Source: Methanobacteriota archaeon
Lineage (GTDB): Archaea; Thermoplasmatota; Poseidoniia; Poseidoniales; Thalassarchaeaceae
DNA: 39,520 nucleotides
Direction of reading: 5' to 3'
Assembly: GCA_002708385.1 (NCBI GenBank)
Contig: PANM01000038.1
Location: 1-39,520 of the forward strand
The notes under the pieces are model-generated. The model had not been told where the DNA came from, made no database searches, and worked only from the letters and a program-made list of their open reading frames with translations. Position 1 is the stretch's first letter. Each line of letters opens with the position of its first letter. Position numbers and translations under genes: made by a program. This document shows positions 27,787-37,554 of the stretch, piece by piece.

Positions 27787-28553
27787 CCTGAGCGGTCTCT
27801 ATAACTAGATAGTAAAGCGGTTAATAGAAGTCCAGAACCAATTCCAAATGCTAAGCCTTGTTCTTCCAAAGTAGAACCGGCTAAGTCCCTAAATGTGAAC
27901 CCCATAATGGTACACATAGGTATCACGAAAAAAACGAATCTGCGGACTCTCTGAATTTTTGTTGGTGCTGTCCCCATGGGCCTTAGAGTAATAGAGCCTG
28001 CTTTTTCCAAAACCTGCCAGTCGACCGCCTCTGCGCCAATTCTCAATCGTTGTAAAACCGCAGGTCTAATACCGGGGTCTGCAGAATTTTCGTGTAATAT
28101 TTCTCCACGACCTGTTACTACTCTAACCCTTTTCAAATTCTGACGAATAGCAAGTAATCTCTCAGTCGCACCGGCTGCCATTGGAGCATTCAGCCCGTGC
28201 ATGTCGAAAGTTAACACCCCTCTTTCACGGCGAATTCTTTCTTCTACATTCCAAGCGCCATCTGTTTCACTTGAGAGATATGCCATTTCTATGCGTAAAG
28301 CTTCAACTTCTGCTGCGCGAGACTCCTCTCTAGCCTGACCTTTTTCAGCATGGTCTCTAACTCTAGCTAAAGAGAACAGTAGAACTACTGAACCAACCCC
28401 AATACCAAGTACAAGACCGGTTCTTAATGCCGGTTGAATTGCTTCTTCTGTCATACCGGTTGCGAAGAAAGCCATCATCGAAGACATTACCAATACCATC
28501 AAGGAAATAACTAACGAGATGACGAATGCATCCCGCATCCTAACCTCGACCAT
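27783..28553 (-). CDS. Membrane protein with a cytoplasmic Smr-like domain between TM pairs
   Basis: Two N-terminal TMs, coiled linker, VLTFDMHGLNAPMAAGATERLL...VRVVTGRGEILHENS...ITLRPMG, two C-terminal TMs. ATG at 28553 preferred over the 28622 ORF start. Confidence 0.7.
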   Translation of the reverse strand: MVEVRMRDAFVISLVISLMVLVMSSMMAFFATGMTEEAIQPALRTGLVLGIGVGSVVLLFSLARVRDHAEKGQAREESRAAEVEALRIEMAYLSSETDGAWNVEERIRRERGVLTFDMHGLNAPMAAGATERLLAIRQNLKRVRVVTGRGEILHENSADPGIRPAVLQRLRIGAEAVDWQVLEKAGSITLRPMGTAPTKIQRVRRFVFFVIPMCTIMGFTFRDLAGSTLEEQGLAFGIGSGLLLTALLSSYRDRSG

Positions 28554-28567
28554 GGTAGGGGGATAGG

Positions 28568-29368
28568 TTGATGACGATAGAACCCATCGATTGGACAATG
28601 CCTCAAGCCGAAGGGTCTTCACTGAAAAATGGCCGTGGGGATAGAATTAGAGAATCCAAGGTCGGGCGTAATTTAGCAGCAATAGCAGGCACCTATCTTA
28701 TTCTCTTATTTCTGACACCTTTAACCATGCCTGCAGATTCAATCCCTGATCTTTCAGGGCGTGCTAATCGAATTGATTATGCTACAATTGACGGGTACTG
28801 GGGATGGGGAAATAATGACAATAGCGATTACGAACATGCAGGTCATGACCAAGAGGCAAATGGTGGCTCATTTGCTTGGACTGATCTAAATCCAATTGCA
28901 GCAACTGTTTACGCTATAGGAGACTTGAATTGTCATCAAAAACACTACAGATCTTGGGAGATTAATGGTAATCAATTAGCAGTCTGTGTTCGAGATATCG
29001 GTATTCTATTTGGATTCGTAGCATGTTGTTTAATTTGGCAGCAAAGAGGGCTTAATCGGTGGACTTTAAGAGATACTTTCCTTTCTATGCTTCCTGATGA
29101 ATCAATCGAGAAGTTCTACTACAAAGACCAAAGGATGATGTTGATGATTGTAATAATGGGGATTGGCTTAGTGCCAATGGGAATTGATGGTTTTACTCAG
29201 TTACTTACCTCCTATGAATCAACAAATACTATGAGAATAATTACCGGTGTACCAGCAGGGTTCGTTGGAGGATGGCTATTTTCTGCAATGTTCTCAGCTA
29301 GACCTCATGAATTCGATAGTTCCGAAGATGTACGTCTTCCTGCAGACGCTAAACTACGGATGGTTTGA
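28568..29368 (+). CDS. DUF2085-like membrane protein
   Basis: CHQKHYRSWEINGNQLAVCVRDIGILFGF matches the CHQ..RS...G.Q..VC.R..G pattern; several TMs. Confidence 0.7.
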   Translation: MMTIEPIDWTMPQAEGSSLKNGRGDRIRESKVGRNLAAIAGTYLILLFLTPLTMPADSIPDLSGRANRIDYATIDGYWGWGNNDNSDYEHAGHDQEANGGSFAWTDLNPIAATVYAIGDLNCHQKHYRSWEINGNQLAVCVRDIGILFGFVACCLIWQQRGLNRWTLRDTFLSMLPDESIEKFYYKDQRMMLMIVIMGIGLVPMGIDGFTQLLTSYESTNTMRIITGVPAGFVGGWLFSAMFSARPHEFDSSEDVRLPADAKLRMV

Positions 29369-29371
29369 AAT

Positions 29372-30712
29372 TTAATTTCCTTGCCACCAATTCACAAGGC
29401 CGCTATTACCAGATGGAAGAGAATTATTGGAATTACCGTTTCCTAAAATTGCAAGTCTTTCGATAGTGTCTCGAACTGCCCGGGGGTGTTCACCAGAACG
29501 GACAATTTGTCCCATTGCAAATCTAATGTGGGTGTCTGGATTATTTGATATCCATTTAGACAATACTTTCCTTAATGGCCAAAGAACTAAACAAAGAATT
29601 CCAAAAGAATGAGATTCATCTCTTAATTGGTTTCTAGCAGCATCACTTCCTAGTAGTGACTTATGCTGATTAACCCAGTTGCTTCTGTCAGCGAGGAAAC
29701 GTAACACTTTGTGAGTGTGAGAATCCGATACTGCCCTGACTGGACCTTGCGCCTCCCTCAACTCATTTACATCGGCAGATGGAATCAAAGCCAAAGTCCC
29801 ACATATTGAAGAAATCGAGTGGGCTAAAACTGATTTTGGAACGTAAATTCTTTGATCTTCAGAAATCAATTCCAAAGCTCCACTATGGTCTTGCTGGGCT
29901 TCTCTGAGTACCTTCCATGGTGCCTTACCATCTAACCAGTCATTTAGTGTCCTAGCAGGTTCAACACCCAAGCCATCCAAAACCGTTTGACCCTTTGTTG
30001 ATTTAATCAATCGCTTTAGCATGAAACGTTCAACCGCTTCGGAATCTACGTTCAAAGGAGGAGGATGAGAATGAATGAATTTCCTGATGTGACGAGTTAA
30101 TTTTTTGCGAAACTCTCTTTCTGTTGTCTCGTTAGAAACTGGTCCAATTATTGCACCCATATCAAATGGTGTTGGCATTTCAATTTCTCCAGATAGCAAA
30201 GAAGAGTAACCCGATCGAATGGCTTTTTGTAATTCTGTTGTTTCAAAGTATTCGGCTTTATCTGACATCATTCGAAGAGTGCCTGATTGAATTCTCTTCA
30301 TTGCAACTTCTGGGTCACAATCTACCCAAATACATAGGTCTGGAACTAAAGCTGCAGAGTTGATTTGTGCTATACGATTTACACCTAACGAGCCTACAAT
30401 CCCTTGGTAAACTAGGGAGGAATGAACGTTTCTTTCACTGACTACAATCCTACCTTCTTCCAAACGAGGGAGTATCCAACCATGGGAATGATCAACTCGA
30501 TCTGCGGCAAAAAATCCAGCTTCTTCCTCAGGGGTGTGGATTTTTTGCCTTACTGAATCGATGGCTAATCTACCGAGAGGATGATCGCGACGTGGCTCAC
30601 CAGTAACCTCTACAGATGTGAAACAAAACTCCCTTTCGAGTACCTCTGCAACCACCTTTGTTGCAAGGCCTTTACCGTAGCCATCACCTCCTTCTATGGT
30701 GATAAGATACAC
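29372..30712 (-). CDS. Thymidylate kinase-like protein with atypical P-loop and about 230-aa C-terminal extension
   Basis: LITIEGGDGYGKGLATKV, FFAADRVDH, VVSERNVHSSLVYQG; GTG start at 30712. Confidence 0.8.
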   Translation of the reverse strand: MYLITIEGGDGYGKGLATKVVAEVLEREFCFTSVEVTGEPRRDHPLGRLAIDSVRQKIHTPEEEAGFFAADRVDHSHGWILPRLEEGRIVVSERNVHSSLVYQGIVGSLGVNRIAQINSAALVPDLCIWVDCDPEVAMKRIQSGTLRMMSDKAEYFETTELQKAIRSGYSSLLSGEIEMPTPFDMGAIIGPVSNETTEREFRKKLTRHIRKFIHSHPPPLNVDSEAVERFMLKRLIKSTKGQTVLDGLGVEPARTLNDWLDGKAPWKVLREAQQDHSGALELISEDQRIYVPKSVLAHSISSICGTLALIPSADVNELREAQGPVRAVSDSHTHKVLRFLADRSNWVNQHKSLLGSDAARNQLRDESHSFGILCLVLWPLRKVLSKWISNNPDTHIRFAMGQIVRSGEHPRAVRDTIERLAILGNGNSNNSLPSGNSGLVNWWQGN

Positions 30713-30713
30713 A

Positions 30714-31472
30714 TCAAACCTCCAATATGCCGAACTGTTTGCGGCTGAGGTAGGTAAGGCCCATACCTAACAAAATGAATAATGGTCCAATAAACATCAA
30801 ACCCTGACTCCAAAGTCCGAGGTATGCAAGAAATTGTGTTCGGAAATGATTTCTGCCATTGTACGCCTCAATACCACCTAAGATTCCGAAAATTCCTGCA
30901 AATAATGTGAAGGCACCGATTATCGAAGTGATTAGGACTGATTCGGCAAGATAACTCTCTCCACGCATATCCAAATCTTCAATGCCTTCACCCTCGGTTA
31001 ATGTAATAATAATCTGAGTATGATCTCCTGGAACCAACATAACACGTTGAGTAATGTGACTAGGATATTCAACCACCAACATCGATGAACTTCGTTGTAC
31101 ATCTTGTATTGAAAATCTACCGCTTGAGTCAGTAATGTCCCGACCTATCTCAAGTTCTTCATCGTTGTAGAGAATTATCGTCACCTCATCCATACCTTCT
31201 CCACCGGATGAATTGTTTACTAAAGCGGCATAAACTGCTCCATTCACATCTGCTTTACTTCCTGAGTCATCAAGCTGGCCATTGAGTACATCTCCGATAT
31301 CTGCAGTGATGTGAAGGCTACCTGTCAAAACTCCAAGCATACTTCCAAAGATGATTAACAAAGCACCAGCTATCCTAGTGGCAGGATCTATGGAGAGGTC
31401 TTCCAGCCACCATTCAAAGCGAGTTCTTCGAGATTCTTCACCCTCGGCCATGCTGTCCGCCCTCCTACTCAT
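30714..31472 (-). CDS. Membrane protein with extracellular Ig-like / carboxypeptidase-regulatory-like domain
   Basis: TM IAGALLIIFGSMLGVLTG, beta-rich VTIILYNDEELEIGRDITDSSGRFSIQDV, two C-terminal TMs; ATG at 31472 preferred. Confidence 0.6.
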   Translation of the reverse strand: MSRRADSMAEGEESRRTRFEWWLEDLSIDPATRIAGALLIIFGSMLGVLTGSLHITADIGDVLNGQLDDSGSKADVNGAVYAALVNNSSGGEGMDEVTIILYNDEELEIGRDITDSSGRFSIQDVQRSSSMLVVEYPSHITQRVMLVPGDHTQIIITLTEGEGIEDLDMRGESYLAESVLITSIIGAFTLFAGIFGILGGIEAYNGRNHFRTQFLAYLGLWSQGLMFIGPLFILLGMGLTYLSRKQFGILEV

Positions 31473-32508
31473 CCTCTGAGACAATAGACGGCTTCTGAGT
31501 TTGCCGCTTTGAGATTGACGCGTAAATGACCAATATCATTATTGATAAAACAAGGAAATGAATCAGACCTATCCCCTCGTTATTCTCACAATTCATACAA
31601 TCAGTTGGAGTTTCACCAGATGGTTCAACCTGGCAACTGGGTGATAAGTCTACAAACTCAATTTTCACCTCATAATAATTTGACCAGTTCTTTCCAGTAA
31701 TCCAATAATTTCCTGTTTCGGAGTCCCAAGCAATTCCATTCAAGACTCCTGATGAATCAGTCTCGTACTGATCTCGTATGGAACTGAAATCTACCTTCTG
31801 GCAAACATGACCATTTGAAGTGTGAATCAGATAAATCGAGTCGTCGAACCATTTGTTGGCGAGAATGTCGCCATTGCTTCCAATACATTCCAATTCATTC
31901 CAGCTCTGACTTGGCCCACCACCTAGCAAAACTTCTATTGATTTATTAAATGAAATTGATGAAGAATTGGAATTCTTTAGTTGACCTGTTCCATCGGAAA
32001 TCCACAACCCTGTTGTTTGAGAATTGCAGATTCCCCATCCCTCTCCTTCATAGGAAAAATTGCCTACTTCCTCAAGTGAATCGATGTCATAAATCAAAGC
32101 AATATTTTCCTTCCAAGTAAGTTGAATTATAGTATTATTCAAAATTGTTAAACCCTCGCCGAAAAAAGAATCAGAAAGGTTGTACTGAGCCTCTATTTGG
32201 CCACTTTCCATATTCACTATTCTTACGCTAGAATGACCATATAATCCTGTACTTTCGTATAATTTACCGTTGTGAATTTCTAACCCTTGCGTGAAAGCGG
32301 ATTCGTCATGAGGAACAACATTGATAATTTCAGGTTGTATTTCCACAACTTCCCAAACTTCAGGGGTCTCTGCATTAAAATTTGAAACGGGAAAAATCAA
32401 CGATGAAAGAATGCATATTACGATTGTAACATAAGGCCTGATGGCAATTAGTGAACAACGAGTGGAGAATCGGCCCTTCGGGCCGGGTACGTCCGAACGA
32501 TGCTCCAT
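31465..32508 (-). CDS. Secreted/anchored glutaminyl-peptide cyclotransferase (plant/bacterial beta-propeller type)
   Basis: PHDESAFTQGLEIHNGKLYESTGLYGHSSVRIVNMESG, FFGEGLTILNNTIIQLTWKE, GEGWGICN..GLWISDGTG; C-terminal TM. Confidence 0.85.
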   Translation of the reverse strand: MEHRSDVPGPKGRFSTRCSLIAIRPYVTIVICILSSLIFPVSNFNAETPEVWEVVEIQPEIINVVPHDESAFTQGLEIHNGKLYESTGLYGHSSVRIVNMESGQIEAQYNLSDSFFGEGLTILNNTIIQLTWKENIALIYDIDSLEEVGNFSYEGEGWGICNSQTTGLWISDGTGQLKNSNSSSISFNKSIEVLLGGGPSQSWNELECIGSNGDILANKWFDDSIYLIHTSNGHVCQKVDFSSIRDQYETDSSGVLNGIAWDSETGNYWITGKNWSNYYEVKIEFVDLSPSCQVEPSGETPTDCMNCENNEGIGLIHFLVLSIMILVIYASISKRQTQKPSIVSEDE

Positions 32509-32564
32509 CGATGTTATAGCGGGTTGAAGCGGGGCTTGAACCTGTCCTATTGCTGAGGTGCGTC

Positions 32565-35500
32565 ATGTTGAGTTACTTGAAGCCACATTCAAAGCCAACA
32601 ACTTCGTTGTTGTTGATATGGTTGATGCTGGGTTCTCTGATGTTACCAATGGTCGGAGCGAGTAGCGAATCCGGTAACGAAGAAATTCCCTCTCAATTCG
32701 GTGATCTAAGCGGTTTCACTCCCGAACAGGATGGTCATGCATATATTTTCAATGATGAACAAAATCCAGTTTATTCGGCATTTGGCTATCTAAAAAAGCA
32801 GTGGATTGAAAATGGATATCCGAATTTAATCGACCCTTTTGCGGCTTCTTCCCAGAACTCACGGTCTAGCAATGGCACTTGTTCAAATGCATGGCAAGTC
32901 GATGACACGGACACCTTTTCCACATCTAGTGGGTTAGTTTCAGCCACAGTAAAGAAAATATCTGCAAGCTCGGCTATTTTTGTAGAGGATGGAGTAGTGA
33001 TTCCCTCAACAACACTCAATGACATAACATCGACTTGGGAATCGACAATTTACCCAACAGATACTACCTACTTTGGTACCGCTCCTGATGTGGACAATAA
33101 TTGTCAGATTGAAATCCTAATTTTCCAAATCGATGGCGGAGGTGGCATTGGAGGTTATTTCGACCCCAACGTTGCCAATCAAAGAGAAATTATGTTTGTT
33201 GATTCGGGTGATTTAAGTTGGAGAAATACGATTATTGCTCATGAGTTTCAACATCTTCTTCACAACGCAAGAGATCCATTCGAGTACATTTGGTTAGATG
33301 AAGGGGCTGCTGATATGGCAGCCTACCTCTGCTTTGGCGTGACCAACACCATCTCAGGGCATGCAAATGAATGGTCGCAAAATGCCAATATGAGTGTTCG
33401 TTGGTGGAATCAAAGAATAGCAGATTATGGTGGAAGTTTCATGTTTGTGATGTATTTAGCCGACAAACTTGGAGGAGGTATAGCGATATCTAGACTGGTT
33501 GCCGACACTGCTACTGGCGGAGTTGGAGTTGAGAATTTAGCAAGAAACCCTGAACCCGGTTCAACTGCAATTGGAACCACCATGTCGGATATTTTCGCTA
33601 ATTTCACTGCCGCAGTCAGCCTCGATAGTGCCCAAGGTGCATTTGGATTTTCAAATATCGCAATGACCGCGGGATGTGTTACAGGATTTATTTGCAAAGT
33701 ACAAATGAGTGGCTATCAAGATCAATGGCAATCGACCTGGGTTAGTCCTTCACAAGAACTTGAGGGATGGGGAATGAGGGCTTACAAGTTTGCGGGAGGA
33801 ACTGGAGCTCCTCTTAATTTAATGGTTCAACCAACCAATTTTGGAGTCACTGGAACTGTAATGATCAAAGATTCTGCAACCGGAAGCTGGACGATGGATA
33901 GATTGAGAATTGATTCTGCAACCGGAGCGGGTACGGCCTTAGTTCACGGATTTGGCAACACATCGAGTGAAGTTTGGGTAATTGTTTGGTATGAGTCTCA
34001 AGTTACCGACTGTGATTACAACTTCGCTAGTTGTGGTATTACAACCGGCTCTTATCCAACTACAGATATCGTAGTCCAAGCGGGGCTGATTACAAGTCCA
34101 GCAGAAGTAGATATAATCAAAGTTACAACTTTCGATAGAGATGAAAATAATCTAGACGATAGTGTCCAAATCGATTTACAGGTCACCTCAGATGCATTCT
34201 TTGAGATTATTGAGGTTACATTTGAGGCCTTTGTCAATAATACATTACGTGATTCAATAACATTCTCGATGACTGCAGGTAATAGTGTCCCGAACCCAGA
34301 ATCAATTTGGTTTACTCCGCCTGAAAGTGGGGATTGGACTTTTGGAGTGGACATTAGAGATGTAAGTGGAGAGATTACAGATACTGCATTCACTCTTCCA
34401 ATTGCACTTGGGAATATGGAACCAGTAGCAAGTGGGTCCACATCAACTGGAACTACTCAAACATGGCTACCAGTAAACTTCTTTGGTGGTGGATACGATG
34501 TCTGGGGATTTGGTCAGATTAACGGTTCTTATGGACATAATCAAACACCAATGGCCTACAACTGGGATTTAGGAGACAACACCACTTCAAGCCTAAAGAA
34601 TCCAATTCATTACTACAATGAGACTGGCACCTACAATATTCAACTAAACGTAGTAGACATTGGTGGATTCTATTCTCAAACTCAAACATGGATAGTAAAT
34701 GTAACAGATACAACAGAGCCAATTCCAGAGATTCAGGTCGACGGAGTCCCGATAAGCGATGAAATTGTAATTTTCACAGACCAAAGGGTACTTTTCTCTG
34801 CTAGAGGCACATTAGATAACGTACCCCATGATGAAATTGAGTTCACATGGAATTGGGGAGATGGAAATGACGAATCAGGTGTTGGACTAGTTGAAGCCAG
34901 CCATGCTTATGTCGATGGTAGCGCTGAAGGAACAGTTTACACTTTGACTTTGATAATTAATGACGGGACTTTTGTGGTGGAAGAGCAAATATATGTTAGA
35001 ATCTTGAATCGTATACCTCGACAAATTTTCGATGAGGAGTTACAAACATACACCCTAACTCCTCTCCAAATGCCAGATGTTTTCACAGATGATGACGGAA
35101 TAATTGTAGAATACCGATGGGATTTTGATACAGGAGTTAATTTCTCCACAGGAGGTATGACGCCCACTTCTGACTTCTCCCAGACTATTTCTGTTGACCA
35201 AAATCCAACTGTTGGATGGAATACACCTGGTATGAAAACGATAACTCTTGAAGTTACAGATGACGATGGCAATACATCCTCGACCACAATAATGGTTCGT
35301 GTATTGAATCAGAGGCCAGTTGCAGTATTCGATCGCCCTTCTGATGGAACAGTTGAAACTGAATACTTCTTCGAGAGCTTATCCTTCGATCCCGATGGAG
35401 ATACCTCTCTCCTAGAGACTCGATGGGAGATTTCAAATTTGGAAGAAGAAATTGTCAATTCATCATCGATTTACTATACATTCACAGAACCAGGATTGTA

Positions 35501-36674
35501 CACGGTTTCCTTGACGGTTGTCGATGAACTTGGAGCAGAATCTGCTACCAAATCCTATCAAATTAGAATTGCAAACCCTCTTCCAGTTCCAATGATTGAA
35601 TTCTCTCAACCCAGTGAGAATGGTAGCGCCTTAATCAATATCCCCACTAATGAGGAAGAAGTTACTTGGTGGGTTCCATTCGTATCTAGTGGAGGGGCGT
35701 TTATTGCACCAAACTGTCCATTGAAGTTGGATGGTTCAGGAAGTTTTGATTCTGACCCTATTTTTGCAGGTAAATCATCAACAGATCCAAGCAATTCAGA
35801 TTGGAATGGTATAACTCGCTGGATTTGGGATTTTGGAGATGCAACACCTCAATTAGAGGGGCCAATAGTTTGGCACTCATGGGATCGTCCTGGAACCTAT
35901 ATTGTGACTTTGACAGTGGTGGATGGATTTGAGACGGGAGACACAAATACAACTTCATTTACAGTCTATGTATCAAGTGCCCCAGAAATTGAATCGACGG
36001 ATCCAATTGACTCTGATTACGTAACAGAGGGAGATTTAGTAATTTTGAATCACAGCGCATACGACCTAGACCTAGACGCAGGAATCGATGCTTGGTTAGA
36101 TTCTGATGCTAATTTCGATAGCGATGGAGATGGAATAACAACCAACGACAAAGATATCAGTTTGACAGGAGAGTTGTCAGTTGATTGGGATCTCAACTCA
36201 ATAATCGATTCTGACCAAGACGGAAATCCAGAAAATGATTTTCTTTGGGCTAATATGACTTGGGACCAAACTGGAGAAGTACGCCTAATATTGCAAGTAT
36301 GCGACGGTGTTGGAGTTTGTAGTTCTGAGGACTATATCATAAGTGTACTTTCTGCAGATAAGGAAACTCAGCAAAAGTCGTGGGATGAATTAACTTGGAT
36401 AGATTTCGTTCCAAATAAAGAGAGCGTGGGACTTCTAGCACTTGTTGCCATGGTCCTTGTCCTCGGCTGGTTAGTAATGAGGCAGAAAGATGAAGAGGAG
36501 ATCGATGCCGAGGAAATGCTTGAGACCTACGATATCCAGGAAGTAGAAGCAGAAGGCGGTCTACCAGGCATGGATCAGCATACTCCTCCTCCACAACCGA
36601 AGTATCTTACGGTTGACGAAAGAAGGAACAAAGAGTCTGGATACATCCGCCCAATCAGGACTCGGAGGCGCTGA
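32565..36674 (+). CDS. Giant secreted metallopeptidase-like surface protein with PKD domains, C-terminal TM and cytoplasmic tail
   Basis: Signal SLLLIWLMLGSLMLPMVGAS; IIAHEFQHLLHNARDPFEYIWLDEGAAD (HExxH with downstream Glu); PKD YNWDLGDNTTSSLKNPIHYYNETGTYNIQLNV; TM VGLLALVAMVLVLGWLVM. Confidence 0.88.
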   Translation: MLSYLKPHSKPTTSLLLIWLMLGSLMLPMVGASSESGNEEIPSQFGDLSGFTPEQDGHAYIFNDEQNPVYSAFGYLKKQWIENGYPNLIDPFAASSQNSRSSNGTCSNAWQVDDTDTFSTSSGLVSATVKKISASSAIFVEDGVVIPSTTLNDITSTWESTIYPTDTTYFGTAPDVDNNCQIEILIFQIDGGGGIGGYFDPNVANQREIMFVDSGDLSWRNTIIAHEFQHLLHNARDPFEYIWLDEGAADMAAYLCFGVTNTISGHANEWSQNANMSVRWWNQRIADYGGSFMFVMYLADKLGGGIAISRLVADTATGGVGVENLARNPEPGSTAIGTTMSDIFANFTAAVSLDSAQGAFGFSNIAMTAGCVTGFICKVQMSGYQDQWQSTWVSPSQELEGWGMRAYKFAGGTGAPLNLMVQPTNFGVTGTVMIKDSATGSWTMDRLRIDSATGAGTALVHGFGNTSSEVWVIVWYESQVTDCDYNFASCGITTGSYPTTDIVVQAGLITSPAEVDIIKVTTFDRDENNLDDSVQIDLQVTSDAFFEIIEVTFEAFVNNTLRDSITFSMTAGNSVPNPESIWFTPPESGDWTFGVDIRDVSGEITDTAFTLPIALGNMEPVASGSTSTGTTQTWLPVNFFGGGYDVWGFGQINGSYGHNQTPMAYNWDLGDNTTSSLKNPIHYYNETGTYNIQLNVVDIGGFYSQTQTWIVNVTDTTEPIPEIQVDGVPISDEIVIFTDQRVLFSARGTLDNVPHDEIEFTWNWGDGNDESGVGLVEASHAYVDGSAEGTVYTLTLIINDGTFVVEEQIYVRILNRIPRQIFDEELQTYTLTPLQMPDVFTDDDGIIVEYRWDFDTGVNFSTGGMTPTSDFSQTISVDQNPTVGWNTPGMKTITLEVTDDDGNTSSTTIMVRVLNQRPVAVFDRPSDGTVETEYFFESLSFDPDGDTSLLETRWEISNLEEEIVNSSSIYYTFTEPGLYTVSLTVVDELGAESATKSYQIRIANPLPVPMIEFSQPSENGSALINIPTNEEEVTWWVPFVSSGGAFIAPNCPLKLDGSGSFDSDPIFAGKSSTDPSNSDWNGITRWIWDFGDATPQLEGPIVWHSWDRPGTYIVTLTVVDGFETGDTNTTSFTVYVSSAPEIESTDPIDSDYVTEGDLVILNHSAYDLDLDAGIDAWLDSDANFDSDGDGITTNDKDISLTGELSVDWDLNSIIDSDQDGNPENDFLWANMTWDQTGEVRLILQVCDGVGVCSSEDYIISVLSADKETQQKSWDELTWIDFVPNKESVGLLALVAMVLVLGWLVMRQKDEEEIDAEEMLETYDIQEVEAEGGLPGMDQHTPPPQPKYLTVDERRNKESGYIRPIRTRRR

Positions 36675-36675
36675 A

Positions 36676-37554
36676 TTGAAGAATTCCGCTCAGAAAATTT
36701 TTGCAGGGGGATTTAGCCTTGGGCTGATTACCCCATTGCTTGCTATACTTCTTTTCTCGGCAAACCCAGTTGTTGCATCCGGAAACGATTGTACTGTATC
36801 TCCCGATGTTGGATTTGACTCAACTCTCGCCGAGGTTGTGGAAGTTGATGATGACCCTTGGAATTGGTGGGGCAACCCAAATCCAGAAATAGAACTCGAA
36901 CCACTTAGTGAGGATTTGTATGTTGAAATTGATCTTAAATCAATGCACTCCCAAGCTTTGCGTCTTGAGTTAATTACAGGTTACTCTTACACATTTTGTG
37001 TGGAGTTTCATTTAGACCCAGATAACCCTCCAACAGATGACCCAAGAGGTGATGTATATCTTTTTGATTCCGCAAATTGGTTCAGATACAAGCAAGATTA
37101 TGACATGGTGAATAGTGAGTTCGAAACCCCTGATGAGGTTATGGATTTCATCCCAGTTGAATGGCGTGATATGATAGTTTTCCTACCATTTAGAGACACC
37201 CATGCCTACGAAAATAAACGAGCTACTAGCTTCTCCACTGCACTAGATAATGACAAAAAATCGTTTATCTCCTTTTTTGGAAGTGATGATGATTCGGAAT
37301 ACTTTCTTGCATTAGATAGTTGGAATAATACCAGACCTAATGATGCTGCAGCGGTAGATGGAGATATGATTGTTCAAGTTTGGATAGATGTTGAAGAACG
37401 ATTCACTCTGCCTAAGTTTACTGCTTACATATTGGTTGGATTACTACCATTAAGTTGTGTAATTGTCCCAATAATCCTTCATTCTAGGTATCACTCAAGC
37501 GGAGATGAGGCCATTGAGGAACAGAAAGAGTTAGTTCCTTTACTGGAACAGTAA
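36676..37554 (+). CDS. Signal-peptide-containing C-terminally anchored membrane protein, unknown function (probable TTG start)
   Basis: TTG at 36676 one nt after the preceding stop; hydrophobic N-term GFSLGLITPLLAILLFSANPVVA and C-term TM FTAYILVGLLPLSCVIVPIIL. Confidence 0.7.
   Translation: MKNSAQKIFAGGFSLGLITPLLAILLFSANPVVASGNDCTVSPDVGFDSTLAEVVEVDDDPWNWWGNPNPEIELEPLSEDLYVEIDLKSMHSQALRLELITGYSYTFCVEFHLDPDNPPTDDPRGDVYLFDSANWFRYKQDYDMVNSEFETPDEVMDFIPVEWRDMIVFLPFRDTHAYENKRATSFSTALDNDKKSFISFFGSDDDSEYFLALDSWNNTRPNDAAAVDGDMIVQVWIDVEERFTLPKFTAYILVGLLPLSCVIVPIILHSRYHSSGDEAIEEQKELVPLLEQ

Noticed and set aside
32471-32485. CGGCCC-TTC-GGGCCG hairpin
   Set aside because: Lies within the N-terminal coding part of the glutaminyl cyclase ORF; start of that gene is uncertain, so I did not count it with the intergenic palindromes.
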